Source: Maratus speciosus (Eukaryota; Arthropoda; Arachnida; Araneae; Salticidae). From it: 64,000 nucleotides of DNA. Location of the stretch: positions 534,071,073 through 534,135,072 of the forward strand of contig OZ010786.1 in the NCBI GenBank assembly GCA_963932465.1, in the 5' to 3' direction. This document shows, one piece after another, positions 1 to 11,339 of this stretch (position 1 is its first letter; every line of letters begins with the position of its first letter). Both the position numbers and the translations under genes were made by a program. The notes under the pieces are model-generated. The model saw only the letters and a list, made by a program, of their open reading frames with translations. It ran no database searches and had not been told where the DNA came from.

Positions 1-1019
1 TATCGAAAAGTTTTGTCAAAACTTTTACTTGCCAAAGAAATTCTTTCTTCTGCTTCAACTTCGTCTTGCATAAATTCTAATAAATTATCTAGATCAGTTT
101 TAGAGCCAATTACAACATCATTCTTTAAATCTGTATCATGATTTTTATCTAGTTCAGATTCTACATCATTACATCTATTTGACGACCTTCTGTGAGACGT
201 TCTGTACCTTTCCCATGCTCTAAGAATATCATCTGGAAGAGACGATTCAACAAGCGGATATAACATCGCAGCATACTTGTCTCTAATAACTCCAAGAATT
301 TCTAATGATCGCAGTTTCGATTCTAATGAATCATATAATCGTTGCAAAGACTTATGTTTTTCTGGATTTTGTTTCTGCAGTACAAGGCCTAACAATTCTC
401 TAACATAATATTCTATTAAAAGTTCTTCCCGTCCAAAACGAGATTTAAGTTGACTTACAGCTTTGGCATAACTATTACCACCAGGCGGAAAACTTCTAGT
501 CAATTCTTCTGCTACACTGCCTTTTTCCATGGCTTGTGATAAATACGCAAATTTGTCATGAAAATCTAGGCTAGTATCTTGATCAATTTTTTCAAATTGA
601 CCCCAGAATTGCAACCAATTTTTAATTTCACCATTAAAAGTAGGTAACTGTATTTTCGGATAATGAAGCAATACATTCTTATTAATTACCGAAATATCAA
701 ATTTCAAATCTTCATTTTTTACAACCAAAAGTTCGTTTAATTTCTGTTGTAATACACGCCAACGATCGATGTAAACCTCAGATTCATCGATATCTTTGTC
801 TATTGTTTCTTCGTCAGCTTGGTCGCTATACAATATTTCTCTAATTTTATATTCTACATCCGTCATAAATTTCGCTTTCTCTTCTATCATTGTCAATTTC
901 AGAATTTTTTCAGCAGCCGATAAATTACTTTCACTTGCATCAAATTCGTTACACGCTTTAGTGAAAATTCTACGATGTTGTCGTCTAGCTGCTTTCAACG
1001 CATCCATAGTATTCAACAT
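1..1019 (-). CDS. BEL/Pao-type retrotransposon gag, 3' end outside window
   Basis: Reading leftward from an ATG at 1019-1017 (a second in-frame ATG is at 1007-1005) the frame stays open to base 1, about 339 codons, so the protein continues beyond the window. It begins MLNTMDALKAARRQHRR, is rich in Glu/Lys, and has near residue 115 the stretch YPKIQLPTFNGEIKNWLQFW, the hallmark of the DUF1759 gag-like domain of BEL/Pao elements. A basic and acidic coiled stretch follows (REELLIEYYVRELLGLV). The expected downstream parts (zinc knuckles, Pao protease, RT, RNase H, integrase) would lie to the left. No stop or frameshift was found in the visible part, so the copy may be fairly young. Family assignment rests on the DUF1759-like motif and on an LTR-like block just upstream. 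Confidence 0.8.
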   Translation of the reverse strand, partial: MLNTMDALKAARRQHRRIFTKACNEFDASESNLSAAEKILKLTMIEEKAKFMTDVEYKIREILYSDQADEETIDKDIDESEVYIDRWRVLQQKLNELLVVKNEDLKFDISVINKNVLLHYPKIQLPTFNGEIKNWLQFWGQFEKIDQDTSLDFHDKFAYLSQAMEKGSVAEELTRSFPPGGNSYAKAVSQLKSRFGREELLIEYYVRELLGLVLQKQNPEKHKSLQRLYDSLESKLRSLEILGVIRDKYAAMLYPLVESSLPDDILRAWERYRTSHRRSSNRCNDVESELDKNHDTDLKNDVVIGSKTDLDNLLEFMQDEVEAEERISLASKSFDKTFR

Positions 1020-1106
1020 CAACAATATTTTTTTTTTTTTTTTTATTCAACAATAATAATAATTCTCACTTGAGCAGTTCAAATAAAATTCTACTTACAG
1101 ATTCCA

Positions 1107-1125
1107 GTCTTGTCAGCGGACGCCA
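1107..1125 (-). other. candidate primer-binding site
   Basis: Two bases inside the inferred LTR edge the minus strand reads TGGCGTCCGCTGACAAGAC. It starts with the TGG expected opposite a tRNA 3' CCA, which is where a BEL/Pao primer-binding site should sit. I cannot name the tRNA from sequence alone. Confidence 0.45.
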
Positions 1126-1127
1126 TA

Positions 1128-1436
1128 TGTTGGATTCCAATGTAAATAAATCTCTTAACTAAATGAATCCCTAAAAGTTAAGTATTAAAATATCTATAAG
1201 CTATTAAAACTGCCCTCAATAACATTTCTTATTGTTAAAGCGAATATATTTCTAACTTAAATTCAATGACAGAAGAGCCCATATATATTTCACATTACTT
1301 TATTTGGTAAACTTCTTTTTAGAACAAAACAAAACTAACTGTTGCCAGATATTGAAACAATGCAATTATAACCAGTTAAATAATTATGCAGGTGACGGAT
1401 ACATGGATGAAAGAAAAAATTAGTCATTACGTAACA
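1128..1436 (-). repeat. inferred 5' LTR of the BEL/Pao element
   Basis: On the minus strand this 309-bp block begins TGTTACGTAATGAC and ends GGAATCCAACA, i.e. TGTT...AACA as in many LTRs. It lies between flanking AT-rich DNA and the candidate primer-binding site, about 110 bp before the gag start codon. A TATA-like ATATATATGGG occurs inside. The partner LTR is outside the window, so the outer boundary is inferred from the terminal bases only. Confidence 0.5.
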
Positions 1437-1821
1437 GGTACCAAATAAATTTGTTTTAGACTAAGCATGTGTTTTTTTATTTATATATTTTATGAGTGTT
1501 GGTTTAACAGTTTCAAAGAGAAACACATTATATTAGTCACTTAAATAAATAGAACTTTACATTTACATTGATATGGACAGTTTATAATAACCCTTAACAG
1601 CTGTATTCGAATTAACTGTCATTTCTAAGCTTGATTGGAATGTCAGCAGAATTGTAAACGTAACCATGGCGACATGACGTCATTTTGGTGTTTGTTTACA
1701 TTTCTACCCTTCCCAGGTTGTTTCAGTTACGGTCAGAGTCAAATTTCAATTTTGGGCAGGGTATCAGAGTCCTCTGGCGAGTGACTTCATACATTAAACG
1801 CAAATCAGTATCTAAGTATGC
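1437..1821. other. no recognisable feature
   Basis: AT-rich sequence between the BEL/Pao LTR and the Helitron-related block. It may contain the diverged 5' part of the Helitron at 1822-3020, but no 5' terminus resembling that of the sister copy (TCTCTCTATTC) was found. Confidence 0.4.
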
Positions 1822-3020
1822 CTTGAGCATGCCTTTCTTCGTTAATATTAAAAAAACTGTCGTATACAAAAATATGGAAATCGGTGGCATTATAAAGAAA
1901 TATTTGATAAATACGCTGGTGCAGACAGTTTTCAAATCGAAGAATTACTTTCAGAGATATTTAATGCTAAAGTTGGACAAAATCGTTCCATTAAAAAAGT
2001 TTATTGGAGCAAAAACTACACATGAGAATTTAATCATTTTTAGATCATTTTATAGGTTATAAGTTCCCGGTGTCCAGATAGCATTTATTATTTTTTATTT
2101 GACTTTTTTTTTTGAGGTTTTATTTCTATTTTAAATTCAAATTTTCAGTAATTCGAGAGATATTTTTTACAAATTTAAAAAATGTTATTAATTTAAACTG
2201 TTGCCAACTTTATAAACAGCGCATACAATAATGTTTACTTCAAATTAAAAATTTATTTACACGGGACTATTGTAAACAGAAAAAAAATTAAATTAGAATT
2301 AAATGATTACATGTTAAAAGCAGGAAAATTGCGTCATAAGAACCATATTTACACTGGAATTTTAAAAGAGAAACAAAATGTTAAAATAAAAAAATCATTA
2401 CTATGCGTTAAAACCTGTAAATGGAGGAAATTACGTCATATTTAAAATGGCCAAAAAAAATATGGCAAAACAATTTAAATTAAAAAAATATATCTGCGCG
2501 AGACATTTACTTGATATTTTGAGATAATCTTTTCAACTATTATCGTGAATTCGAAGACAGCGCAAATAATATTTCCTTCTAACAACAAAAGTATTTTCAC
2601 GTGAATATTAATAAGAGAAATAAAACTTTGGTGTAAATTACGTCAGATTTAAAACGATACATTTAAAATGAATTATTTAAAAGAACTATCTTATAGTGCT
2701 GTTAAAAAACACCGGGAGACAATGTACTGTTTACTTAATTCATTTTACATTAGCTTATTTTCGAATGTTTAACTAATTTTTTTAATTAAATACGAAAACA
2801 GCCATTGTATCTTTTAACAGCAGCAGATATGGTCTTAAAAATCCCCAATCCTAGAAAAACGAATGGAAACCCGTTTACTGAGAGATCGCTAATGTTTTTT
2901 TTTTTTTTTTTTTTTTAATTCAATATTTTTAAAGCCGATCAAATTAGCGTGCTTTTTGGATTTTGGTGCCCCTGAACGGGGGGTTGGCGAGCGTAGCTCG
3001 TAGGGGGCAGAGCCCCCTAG
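1822..3020 (+). mobile_element. non-autonomous Helitron, family 1, copy A (3' part)
   Basis: The 3' end shows a GC-rich hairpin (GGGGGCAGAGCCCCC, 3003-3017) followed by CTAG at 3017-3020 and then T, the classic Helitron 3' terminus. Just before it is GGCGAGCGTAGCTCGTAG. From about 1822 to 3020 the sequence matches, in inverted orientation, the Helitron at 6536-8016, including the shared block CAGACAGTTTTC. The matching 5' TC terminus was not found, so this copy is 5'-truncated or diverged. No Rep/helicase frame is present. Confidence 0.75.
1852..2025 (+). pseudogene. possible captured coding fragment inside Helitron
   Basis: This frame encodes about 57 residues containing YKEIFDKYAGADSFQIEELL followed by SEIFNAKVGQNRSIKKVYWSK, more protein-like in composition than its AT-rich surroundings. 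The sister Helitron at 6536-8016 carries the corresponding segment in the same frame (EMFDKHADADSFQIEEL...EIFNAKVGQNR) but with stops. Helitrons commonly capture host exon pieces, so a captured fragment is a reasonable reading. I do not recognise the source; a faint resemblance to calpain-type EF-hand segments (F.KYAG.D...) is not strong enough to assign. A longer overlapping frame (1685-2062) is probably spurious. Confidence 0.3.
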
Positions 3021-5765
3021 TATATGAAACACATTCTTTTAATTTTACAGAAATGTAATCTTTTTGAAATATATTTGCAACACATTTCTAAAAAAAAAAA
3101 ACTTTATTTAAAAAAAAAATGAACTTTTCTTATAAGCGATAGGGAGATATAAGAGGAAACGGAGATATAAGGTTAGATAGATATTATTTAGATAGAGGGA
3201 GTGAATAAAATGAGAAAATAAGGCACTATTTTTTTTCTCTTCAGATATGAACCTATGCTCCTCCAATTAAAATATTGAACTAAAAATAAGTTATGGATTA
3301 TTTTCAAAAAAATATGTTGATTCTATATAGCTTCGTATTTTAATAAAATATCTTCTTTGAGTAATCTGCACAAGGCTTTAATTATTAGTGGTATTGAAAA
3401 TCTTCAAACTGAGCACGGGTTATATATTATTCATCTTTAACAGCGGTTTATTTATTTATGTGAATATCATAATACTATTTTTAACAGAATTTGTGTACTG
3501 GTACGCTGTCGTCAAGAATATACAGCATTAAAAACTGCATGCTTATGATAAGACTGAGATATTGTGTTTGAGATATTGCCTTGTTCTCTCCTCTCTGTAA
3601 ACTGCACAAAATGATATTAGAACTAAGAGAGACAAAAGAAATTTGAGAATAAATGTACATTATAAAACGAAGATGGTGTACAACTAAACGATTAATTAGA
3701 ATTAAGAGATATCATAATATTAATACATCCATTATCAGAATTCGTATGCCGCAGATGAAGAATACCAAATTTTTCGTAACGTAATATATGTCTGATTTAA
3801 TGAAAAAAATTCTGCTTTAAGTATTACTTTTTTGTGTATTTTTTTAAAGACTTATTCCGTCTGGAAATTTTATATTTAAATATAAGGGCCATTATTTTAA
3901 GAAAAAGCTGGTATTGAAACCGCTTCAATCTCCTAAATCCCTTGAAACGCATGAACCGTGATTGTACAGATTACAATAGAAGTAAAATTACATTTTTTAA
4001 TTCTTTTTTCTATTTTCTGTTTTGTCAAAAGTTGAAATAACGTTTTTATCAAAGTAGCCGCACTTCTATACTGCGCATTGCTGTTCTGCTTAATCAACGA
4101 AGAAAAAGATTTGTCTTAAGTAATATTTTATATAACATTTTACGTACAGTAAAGCCTCCATAACCTCTGAATATCTGAAAAAAATCTGCCTTCACCTGGT
4201 GTCCTCAATTCATATTTGCTGTATTTGCATTGCGCAAAGTAACATTATATCATAAAACACATTTAAAAATTATATGAAATATTTCAGAAGTGATATGAAA
4301 CATTTACTGTAGGTTTTTCGTTCTTTTGTGATATTTATTGTCCTCAGTTACTTTCCGGTATATTGCTCTTTATCTCATTTTTCATTCATGCGATATGACA
4401 AGAATTAATTTCCTAATTTCCGAAACAAATCAATTCATAAATATGAAAAAAATACTTTTGGAATTTTCATTAGGTCAAACAGCAAATTTTAAAATTTTCA
4501 CTTCCCTTGCGGGAAGTTTTTAATTTCAAAATGTAAAATAATCTATTTTATATTATTATAATTTATTTATTTTTTACAAACAACTAAATAAACACATTTT
4601 TTAAAAATCTTTTAAAAATCTGCCTCAGTGGACGTATCGAAAGATCCAAAATATTCTAAATGAAAAACAAGGAAATTTTTACAAACGAAATTCCTAACTA
4701 TATACAGATTCTATCAATAATTTCAAAATCTGCAATAAATAGTTTTTAATGTCATTTTTCTTCTGTTTAGTTACTTAAAATATCATAGGAATATTTTATT
4801 TTATATCATAAGTATTTTGTCTATGCATTGTCTTGAAAGGTAAATTCCAAAGCAGAATTTATTTTTAAAATACGAAATTCTTATGAAGAATAATAACATA
4901 AAATATTTCGACTCTGATTTCATAATTTTAACTTCTTTAGCGGAAGATACATCAAATTATATACGGTTTTTAAATTTACTTTCCTTTCGTAATAGAATTT
5001 GAAATTCAGAGTAAACAAAACTCGACGCAGAAATGTATTGTTTTCGGCATTTTTCTAACGTAATAGAAATTTGTAGAACTAATGTATCTAAAAGAATACA
5101 TAAAATAATGTATACATTTTGAAAAATATACCAAAACTGTATGCTTTATTGACAAAACAGTTACATATAATCTAAAAGCTTATGTTTCCCATTCATTTCA
5201 TATTATGTGGCAAATGCATATATTTATAATGTGTATGTTTTAAACATTATTTAACTTTTAATTCGAATTTAAACTTCATCATGAATTTTGCATCTACGAA
5301 ATCATTATTTCATGACATGGGAAAAATAATAATAAAATAAAAGTTTCTTCAAGTCAAAATTCGAAATAACAAGAAAGTAAAAACATGTCTCACAGCGCAG
5401 ATTACGAAACGCTTTCCAATGCCATTCAGAATACTATATTAAAACTTCACAGTTTGATAATGTAAAGAAGATATGTAAATAAACATTTTGTAAAATTCAT
5501 AACACATTTGAAAACACAATTTCAGTAATTGCAATCAATAGTCTGAATCATAACTATGTTTTGTGCAGACCTGTACATGTTCTATAGATTTATCATATAA
5601 CACATAGTACATAACACTAAACTGTAGTTAGGAACAGTAATAACATTTAGGAAACGTATAATAAAGTTTAAAATGCCCCTTCATCAATTTTCATTATAAA
5701 ACGAAAAATTACTTTAGATATATTGTGCAACCATGTGTAAGATCATTTGAATTTATACACACTAA
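3021..5765. other. AT-rich DNA, no gene; part of a dispersed repeat
   Basis: No convincing exon or RNA gene. About 4890-5120 resembles 61260-61500 (shared pieces such as GGAATTTGAAAT/AGAATTTGAAAT, AAACAAAACT and TCGGCATTT), and about 5370-5470 resembles 45745-45830. The stretch therefore contains old dispersed repeats of unknown class. Confidence 0.45.
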
Positions 5766-6535
5766 CAAGGGAACCGTTTTTAGAGATGCTCGCACCTAGC
5801 AACGTGACCATTGTGTGGCCCTATACATAAAAGTTACAGATAGATAGAAAGAACAGATAAATCTCTGTGTTAAAATTATATTTTATATATATTTTTTATA
5901 CTTTAAATATTTTATTATTACATTTTTATTTGTTTATTTCACTCCAAAAATGAGTAAAGTCTGCAAATATGTCGTTACAATTTTCCGCCCTCTTTATCCG
6001 AGGAGAATTATATCAGATTGCGATTTTGTTTTTATAACTGATAGCATAAGAAACAAATATTAGGTTTTTCTTTTTTATCTGTGCAGACGATAAATATATA
6101 AATTGTAAATATAATTCTACAAAAGCTTCCAAGATAATTGAAAACTGATTTTTAGTGAAATACAAAATAAGCAAATTATTTGCTTTTGATATCGAATGGA
6201 ATAAAGTTTCGAATGTCTAAAATGAAATGTTGCTGTATTAAATGGTGCCTTGGTAAAAGTAATTATAAAATAAATTAATATTTTTACACAATTTTGAATA
6301 ATTACTGTGGCAAATTAGGTGGATTGCAATGTCTACTGAAGTCCAAAACACTGTTCACACAAGAAAAACACCCATGACATTAGGCTAGGGTTCCGGAAAG
6401 CGCTACTTTTGAAAAAAAAAAAAAACGGCAACTGTTTTCCTCTTAAAATGTAAATATACACTTGCAATTTTTCAAAATCAAACTCGTGGGTTCTTTAAAG
6501 CATTTTTAAACTTTGTTTTCAATATTTTATACTTA

Positions 6536-8016
6536 CTAGGGGGCTCGGCCCCCTACGAGCTACGCTCGCCAACCCCCGTCCAGACACCGTAGACTCTAAA
6601 TGCATGCTAATTTGATCGGCTTTTAAAAGATTTCGAAAGATTGAATTATAATTTAAAAAACAGTGGCGATCTCTCTATAAACGGATTTCTATTAATTTCT
6701 CTTTGATTGGGGAATTTTAACGCCAAATCCGTTGCGGTACTACTTGATTATCCCGTCGACCAATTTCGCCAAATTATATAAATCGCCAAATTATACAAAT
6801 TGATATAATTTTTATTTTAAATAACGAAAGAACAAATAAATTCGTACAACATTAATAAAAACACAAATAAAACGTCGAAATAAAAATAACTTGATGACGT
6901 ATACACGTGTAACAACATTTCAAAATAAGCTAATATAAAAGGAATTAAGTAAACAGAGTCTTTGTCTCCTGGTATTTTTTATCAAAGTGACAAGAAAGCT
7001 CTTTTAAATGAGACATTTTAAATTAATCGTTTTTAATCTGACGTAATTTTGACCAAACTATTCTTTCTCTTTTTAATATTCACGTGAAAATACTTGTGTT
7101 AGAAATGAAATATTATTTGCGCTTTCCTAACAAAAATAGTTGAAAAGTATCCTCTTAAAATATCAAATAAATGTCTAGCGCAATTTCTAAATTTAAACCG
7201 TTTTGAAATATTATTTTGTGTTTATTTTATGTAATAACTGTAATGTGACGTAAATATGACGTAATTTCTCCTATTTAAGACTTCTAACGCATGTTAATAA
7301 ATTTATTGTTTTACAAATTCCTTTCTCTTTTAAAATTCACGTGTAATTATTGTTTTTATGACGTAGTTTTTAATAAGTTCTTGCTTTTTGTACATAATTA
7401 TTTAATTGTAATTCCAAATGTTTTTTTCTGTTTATAATAGACACGTGTAAATAAATTTTTAATTTATTTACACGTATAAATATATATATATATATATTTT
7501 TATTTATTTATTTATTTATTTATTTTTTTTTAAGCAAACATTATTGTTTCCGCTGTTTATACAGTTGGCAACAGTTCAAATTAATATCACTTTGTAAAAT
7601 TTGTTAAAAATATCTCTAGAAATGCTGAAAATCTGAATTTAAAATAGAAATAAAGCCTCAAAAAATTAGTCAAAATAAAAAGATTAATGCAATCTGCACT
7701 CCGGCAAATTCTAACGCATAAAATGATCTAAAAATGATTAAATTCCTATGAACAGTTTTTGCTCCTATAAAACTTTTTTAGTGGTACGATTTTGTCCAAC
7801 TTTAGCATTAAATATCTCTTAAAATAATTCTTCGATCTGAAAACTGTCTGCATCAGCGTGTTTATCAAACATTTCTGTATAATACTACCGATTTTCATTT
7901 TTTTGTATGCATTATTTTTCTTAATATTAACAAAGAAAGACCTCCGGTCACAAAAAATTCAAAACCGGCGGCGGCGGCGGTGACAGCGGTAGTTACTGTT
8001 TTTTAGAATAGAGAGA
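6536..8016 (-). mobile_element. non-autonomous Helitron, family 1, copy B (complete ends)
   Basis: On the minus strand the element starts TCTCTCTATTCTAAAAAACA after an A (8017) and ends with the hairpin GGGGGCCGAGCCCCC and CTAG at 6539-6536, followed by T. This is the A|TC...CTAG|T signature of Helitron insertion, length 1481 bp. GGCGAGCGTAGCTCGTAG precedes the hairpin as in copy A. The interior has a (CGG)n-like stretch near 7966-7980 and a short (TA)n/(TTTA)n stretch near 7480-7525. No transposition protein; presumably mobilised in trans. Confidence 0.85.
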
Positions 8017-8148
8017 TTATTAACTAATTTTCATTTTTAAATGCTTTTCTTTAAAAAAAAACTTCAATGTTAATAGTCCGATAAGTGATCTCGAATATCG
8101 CATTTTCAGAAAGTTATGCTGCTTTAAAATCATGAAATATTATTTTAA

Positions 8149-8586
8149 GGGGCTACTTCAGTAAGGCGAAAAAACCTGTTCTCTTATACTAATCCAATGG
8201 AAGAAATTTATAAAGATATCGGTTGAATTTCAATATTTTTAAATGATTTTTTTTTTTTTGCATTAGACAGCTGAGATCGACCTATACAAAGGTTGTTTTT
8301 TACTTTTTCGATTTTGTTTGCAGATATTTTTTTACGGGGACACTTTCATTTTCGGAACCGGTTTCGAAAGTGAAAATATCTCCCCCCCCCCCCCCCCAAA
8401 AAAAAAAAAAAAAAAATCAGTAACGAAAATCAAAAAAGTAAAAAACGGACCGCATACAGATCGATCTCAGCTATACAATGCAAAAGAAATCGTTTAAAAA
8501 TATTGAAATGCAACCGAGATATCTTTATAAATGTCTTCCATAGGATTAGTATTAGCGAACGGGTCTTTTCGCCTGACTGAAGTAGC
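8149..8586. mobile_element. foldback MITE
   Basis: Two arms of roughly 190-230 bp are reverse complements at about 85% by eye: the left arm starts GGGGCTACTTCAGTAAGGCG, and the right arm read backwards starts GCTACTTCAGTCAGGCG. Inside, both carry ATTTCAATATTTTTAAA and CTGAGATCGA. A C16/A19 homopolymer lies at the centre (8382-8417). There is no coding capacity. Exact ends and target duplication are uncertain. Confidence 0.7.
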
Positions 8587-8691
8587 ATTTTATCAGAAAA
8601 ATTTTAACGATTCTCAAACTTCGTAATATAGGGCTTTAAATGCACCAGGTCTCAACGCTAGGTGCGAGCAACAACAAAAAGGGTTTCCTTG

Positions 8692-9377
8692 AAAGTAATC
8701 TACCCTATATATATATAATCCTAAGGAAATGAATATATGAAACGGCTGAATTGAAACGAATTTATAACTGATTCTTTAAAACAACTTATTAAACAACTGA
8801 TTATGTTTCACGGCGATTTCTCCTAAAATATGAAATACTTTGCGATAAAATTAACACCAAAAATCCGTATTGATCAGCAGATCTCAAAACTGGTATTAGA
8901 ATTTTTAAATTCGAATTAGTTTTCGAAATATTAATTTTTTTCTAATTTTAAATACTTTTTCTAATGATGGCAACTCAACTTTTAATCATAACAGATATTT
9001 TTTTTTTCATTTTTCAGAAAAGGTTATTATTTTAAACTAATTTGGCGACCAGTTTGGCCTCCCTTAAATGTATGCTAAAAAATGTATCATGTTACTTTTA
9101 TTCATAATTCAATTTAATTGAACTATCTTTCGCCAAATTGAAATATTCTGATAGAGAAATCATGAACTCGGTATTTTTATGTTAGTGAGACGCAGGTGAT
9201 AAATCGCCAAACATTTTACCCGTCGCATTAGTATATATTTCATTAATTTCATTTAAAATATAATACTTCCATTCATTTGATTTAAAATACAAAACTTTTA
9301 TTTAAAACTGAAACATTTGATATTGATGGCTTTCACTTCGTTCTTTTTTAAAAAATAAAACGAAAAGAAAAATATTA
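8692..9377. other. no recognisable feature
   Basis: AT-rich DNA without a long frame, hairpin or tandem repeat that I can support. Confidence 0.4.
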
Positions 9378-9709
9378 GGCACAGATATCATATACGCACC
9401 GGGGTACCTAATTGGTACTATTTTGACTAACATAGTATATCGGAGATTGTTGTTTATTTAATAATAAATGTTTATTTACTTTCATTTCTTTTTTAAATTA
9501 TATAAATTATTTTGTTCTATAGTAATCATTTTTTTGTTATTTCGTTTTTAAAATAATAGAAAATAATTAAAAAATACGGTACTACTTTGCTATTCAGTCG
9601 ACCAATTTCACCAAATTATATAAATTGCCAAACCACCCGCCAAATTATAAAAATTGACGTAATTTTTATTTAAAATAACGAAAAAGCAAATAAATTAGTA
9701 TAACATTAA

Positions 9710-10431
9710 CAGGGTCCGGGACACAAAAATCTTCAAATTTTGCAAAAACATTTTATTTCATAAAAAATAAATCTCTGTTTTTTCCTGCTTAAAATGACAT
9801 TTAAATCATGTTTCTATCTGAATTAGAACAAAAAAATATTATAATTTTCGTTTTCGTTTGTTTTCAAAATCTTGCTTTCAAGCAATGGCTGTCATGGTAA
9901 CGACTTCTTGTAAAAATGCGTTTTTCTTCATGATATATTTTTCACCATTTCTCATGTTTAAATTCTTATAACTCGAGAACAGTTAAAGATAGAGAGTTCA
10001 AACTTGAGACATATCTTTTTCAATTATTTTACTTTAATTTTGATTTAGCATATTTGGAAGAAATATTTACTTTTGAAAATATAATTTTCTTTTTAAAAAG
10101 TTCCACCACTTTTTTAGAAATATTTTTGTGAAATATTTTTAATTATTTTTATAAATTAATATTTTTAAAAATGCTGAACCGAAATTAAAACATATATATT
10201 TCTGTTTATTTAAATGAAAAAAATTGAAATTCTATAAATAATATTTCGATTTATAACGATTTTACATTACCCCACTTTTTGAATAAATTTTAAATTTAAT
10301 TTTTTTTTTTTTAATTCTGAGAAGTGTTATTATGTGATTTTGTTTACAAATGATGAGGTTAACCATCAGAAAATAATTCAGAATTTTATCTCAATAAATA
10401 AAAATTATTTGAAAATTTGTCCCGGACCCCC
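9710..10431. mobile_element. TTAA-target (piggyBac-like) non-autonomous element
   Basis: The ends are CAGGGTCCGGGACACAAA on the left and, reversed, GGGGGTCCGGGACAAA on the right. TTAA stands on both sides (9706-9709 and 10432-10435). The uninterrupted target is visible in the related sequence at about 6857 (AACATTAATAAAAACAC), which supports a real insertion of 722 bp. TTAA duplication with short TIRs is typical of piggyBac-class elements. No transposase frame. Confidence 0.75.
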
Positions 10432-10648
10432 TTAATAAATATACAAATAAAACATCGAAATAAAAATCACTTGGTGCTTAAACACGTGTAACTTGCTTAA
10501 AGTCAAAATATTGTGACATTTACGATCAATCATTATTGGCATTAAATCTTGTAGTTTGGCGATAGATTTTTGTTCGTCGGGATAAATAAGTAGTACCAAA
10601 AATACAAATGTAATTGGTATTCGAAAATGAGGTTCTCGCCAAATTTTC

Positions 10649-10650
<2 letters not shown>

Positions 10651-10705
<55 letters not shown>
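10651..10705 (+). repeat. poly(A) tract, 55 nt
   Basis: Uninterrupted A run inside the 9378-10739 element. It may be the tail of a small retroposon or simple expansion. Flanks show no clear SINE body. Confidence 0.8.
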
Positions 10706-10706
<1 letters not shown>

Positions 10707-10960
10707 ACCAAACCTGCGTTGCGTATATGACATTCGGCCAAATATTGGATAATGGAACAAACCATTACATTTAATTTCAACTTCAAATCAATGTTTTAAT
10801 TTACCACTCGAAAAAAAATGCTAACTGGCGAGTTGAAAAAAAGCTATTGGCGAGATTTGCACTCGGCTAGCGTAACATTACCAAGAATTCTTTTCAACCA
10901 TGGTAAATTTTATGCTGTTTTATCCGAAAAAATTTTTTGATTTTTTAATGGAAAACTTTA

Positions 10961-11170
10961 GGCACAGATGTCATATACGGACCAATACTGGCGCGATTTT
11001 TTTCTGATTCCAATGTCATATACGCAACGGGTAATTAACTGACGCCAAAGTATCGTTATTTTGCTTGATATGGTAAGCGGGATGTTGTTGTTTATGCTGT
11101 TGATGCTTGTTTTCTCCAAATTGGCGTCGGAAAAAAATCGCGCCAATATGGGGTATATGACATCTGTGCC
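10961..11170. mobile_element. 210-bp MITE related to the 9378-10739 element
   Basis: The TIRs of about 50 bp begin GGCACAGATGTCATATACGG on the left and GGCACAGATGTCATATACCC reversed on the right, and both continue into TTGGCGCGATTTTTTTC-like sequence. Flanks AAACTTTA (10953-10960) and AAACTTTC (11171-11178) form a 7/8 matching 8-bp duplication. Together with the copy at 9378-10739 this defines one family. The two overlapping short frames on opposite strands here are an effect of the palindrome. Confidence 0.75.
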
Positions 11171-11339
11171 AAACTTTCATATGAAATGCGAAGGGATCAG
11201 ACCGTATTTGTTTATGGCAGTTGATGAAATATCACCTGTGCCTGGCTAATATTAAAGTATCAAAATGGCACCTAGAGTATAAAAAGCGATGTGGTCCGCC
11301 CCAAACTGTTGATGATTGTCCCATGACTTAGGCTACTGT

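Larger units (their letters stand above)
5766..8691. repeat. pair of inverted ~45-bp ends enclosing 2.9 kb
   Basis: The left end reads CAAGGGAACCGTTTTT then GCTCGCACCTAGC. The right end, reversed, reads CAAGGAAACCCTTTTT then GCTCGCACCTAGC. They enclose the family-1 Helitron copy B and the foldback element. They could be terminal inverted repeats of a larger element invaded by the others, or two opposed copies of one repeat. No clear target duplication. Confidence 0.4.
9378..10739. mobile_element. TIR element with 8-bp target duplication (hAT-like size class)
   Basis: The left end reads GGCACAGATATCATATACGC and the right end reversed GGCCGAATGTCATATACGC. Immediately outside are AAATATTA (9370-9377) and AAATATTG (10740-10747), a 7/8 matching 8-bp duplication. 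Part of the interior (9590-9709 plus 10436-10500) matches 6745-6920 inside Helitron copy B. It has been interrupted by the TTAA element at 9710-10431 and carries a 55-nt A tract. No transposase. An 8-bp duplication suggests hAT, but other superfamilies are possible. Confidence 0.6.

Noticed and set aside
796..1056. 86-codon plus-strand frame over the BEL/Pao gag
   Set aside because: It is the antisense shadow of the gag frame, with homopolymer-derived Phe residues at its end.
10526..10786. Minus-strand frames with long Phe runs
   Set aside because: They are translations of the 55-nt A tract and contain no other protein-like sequence.
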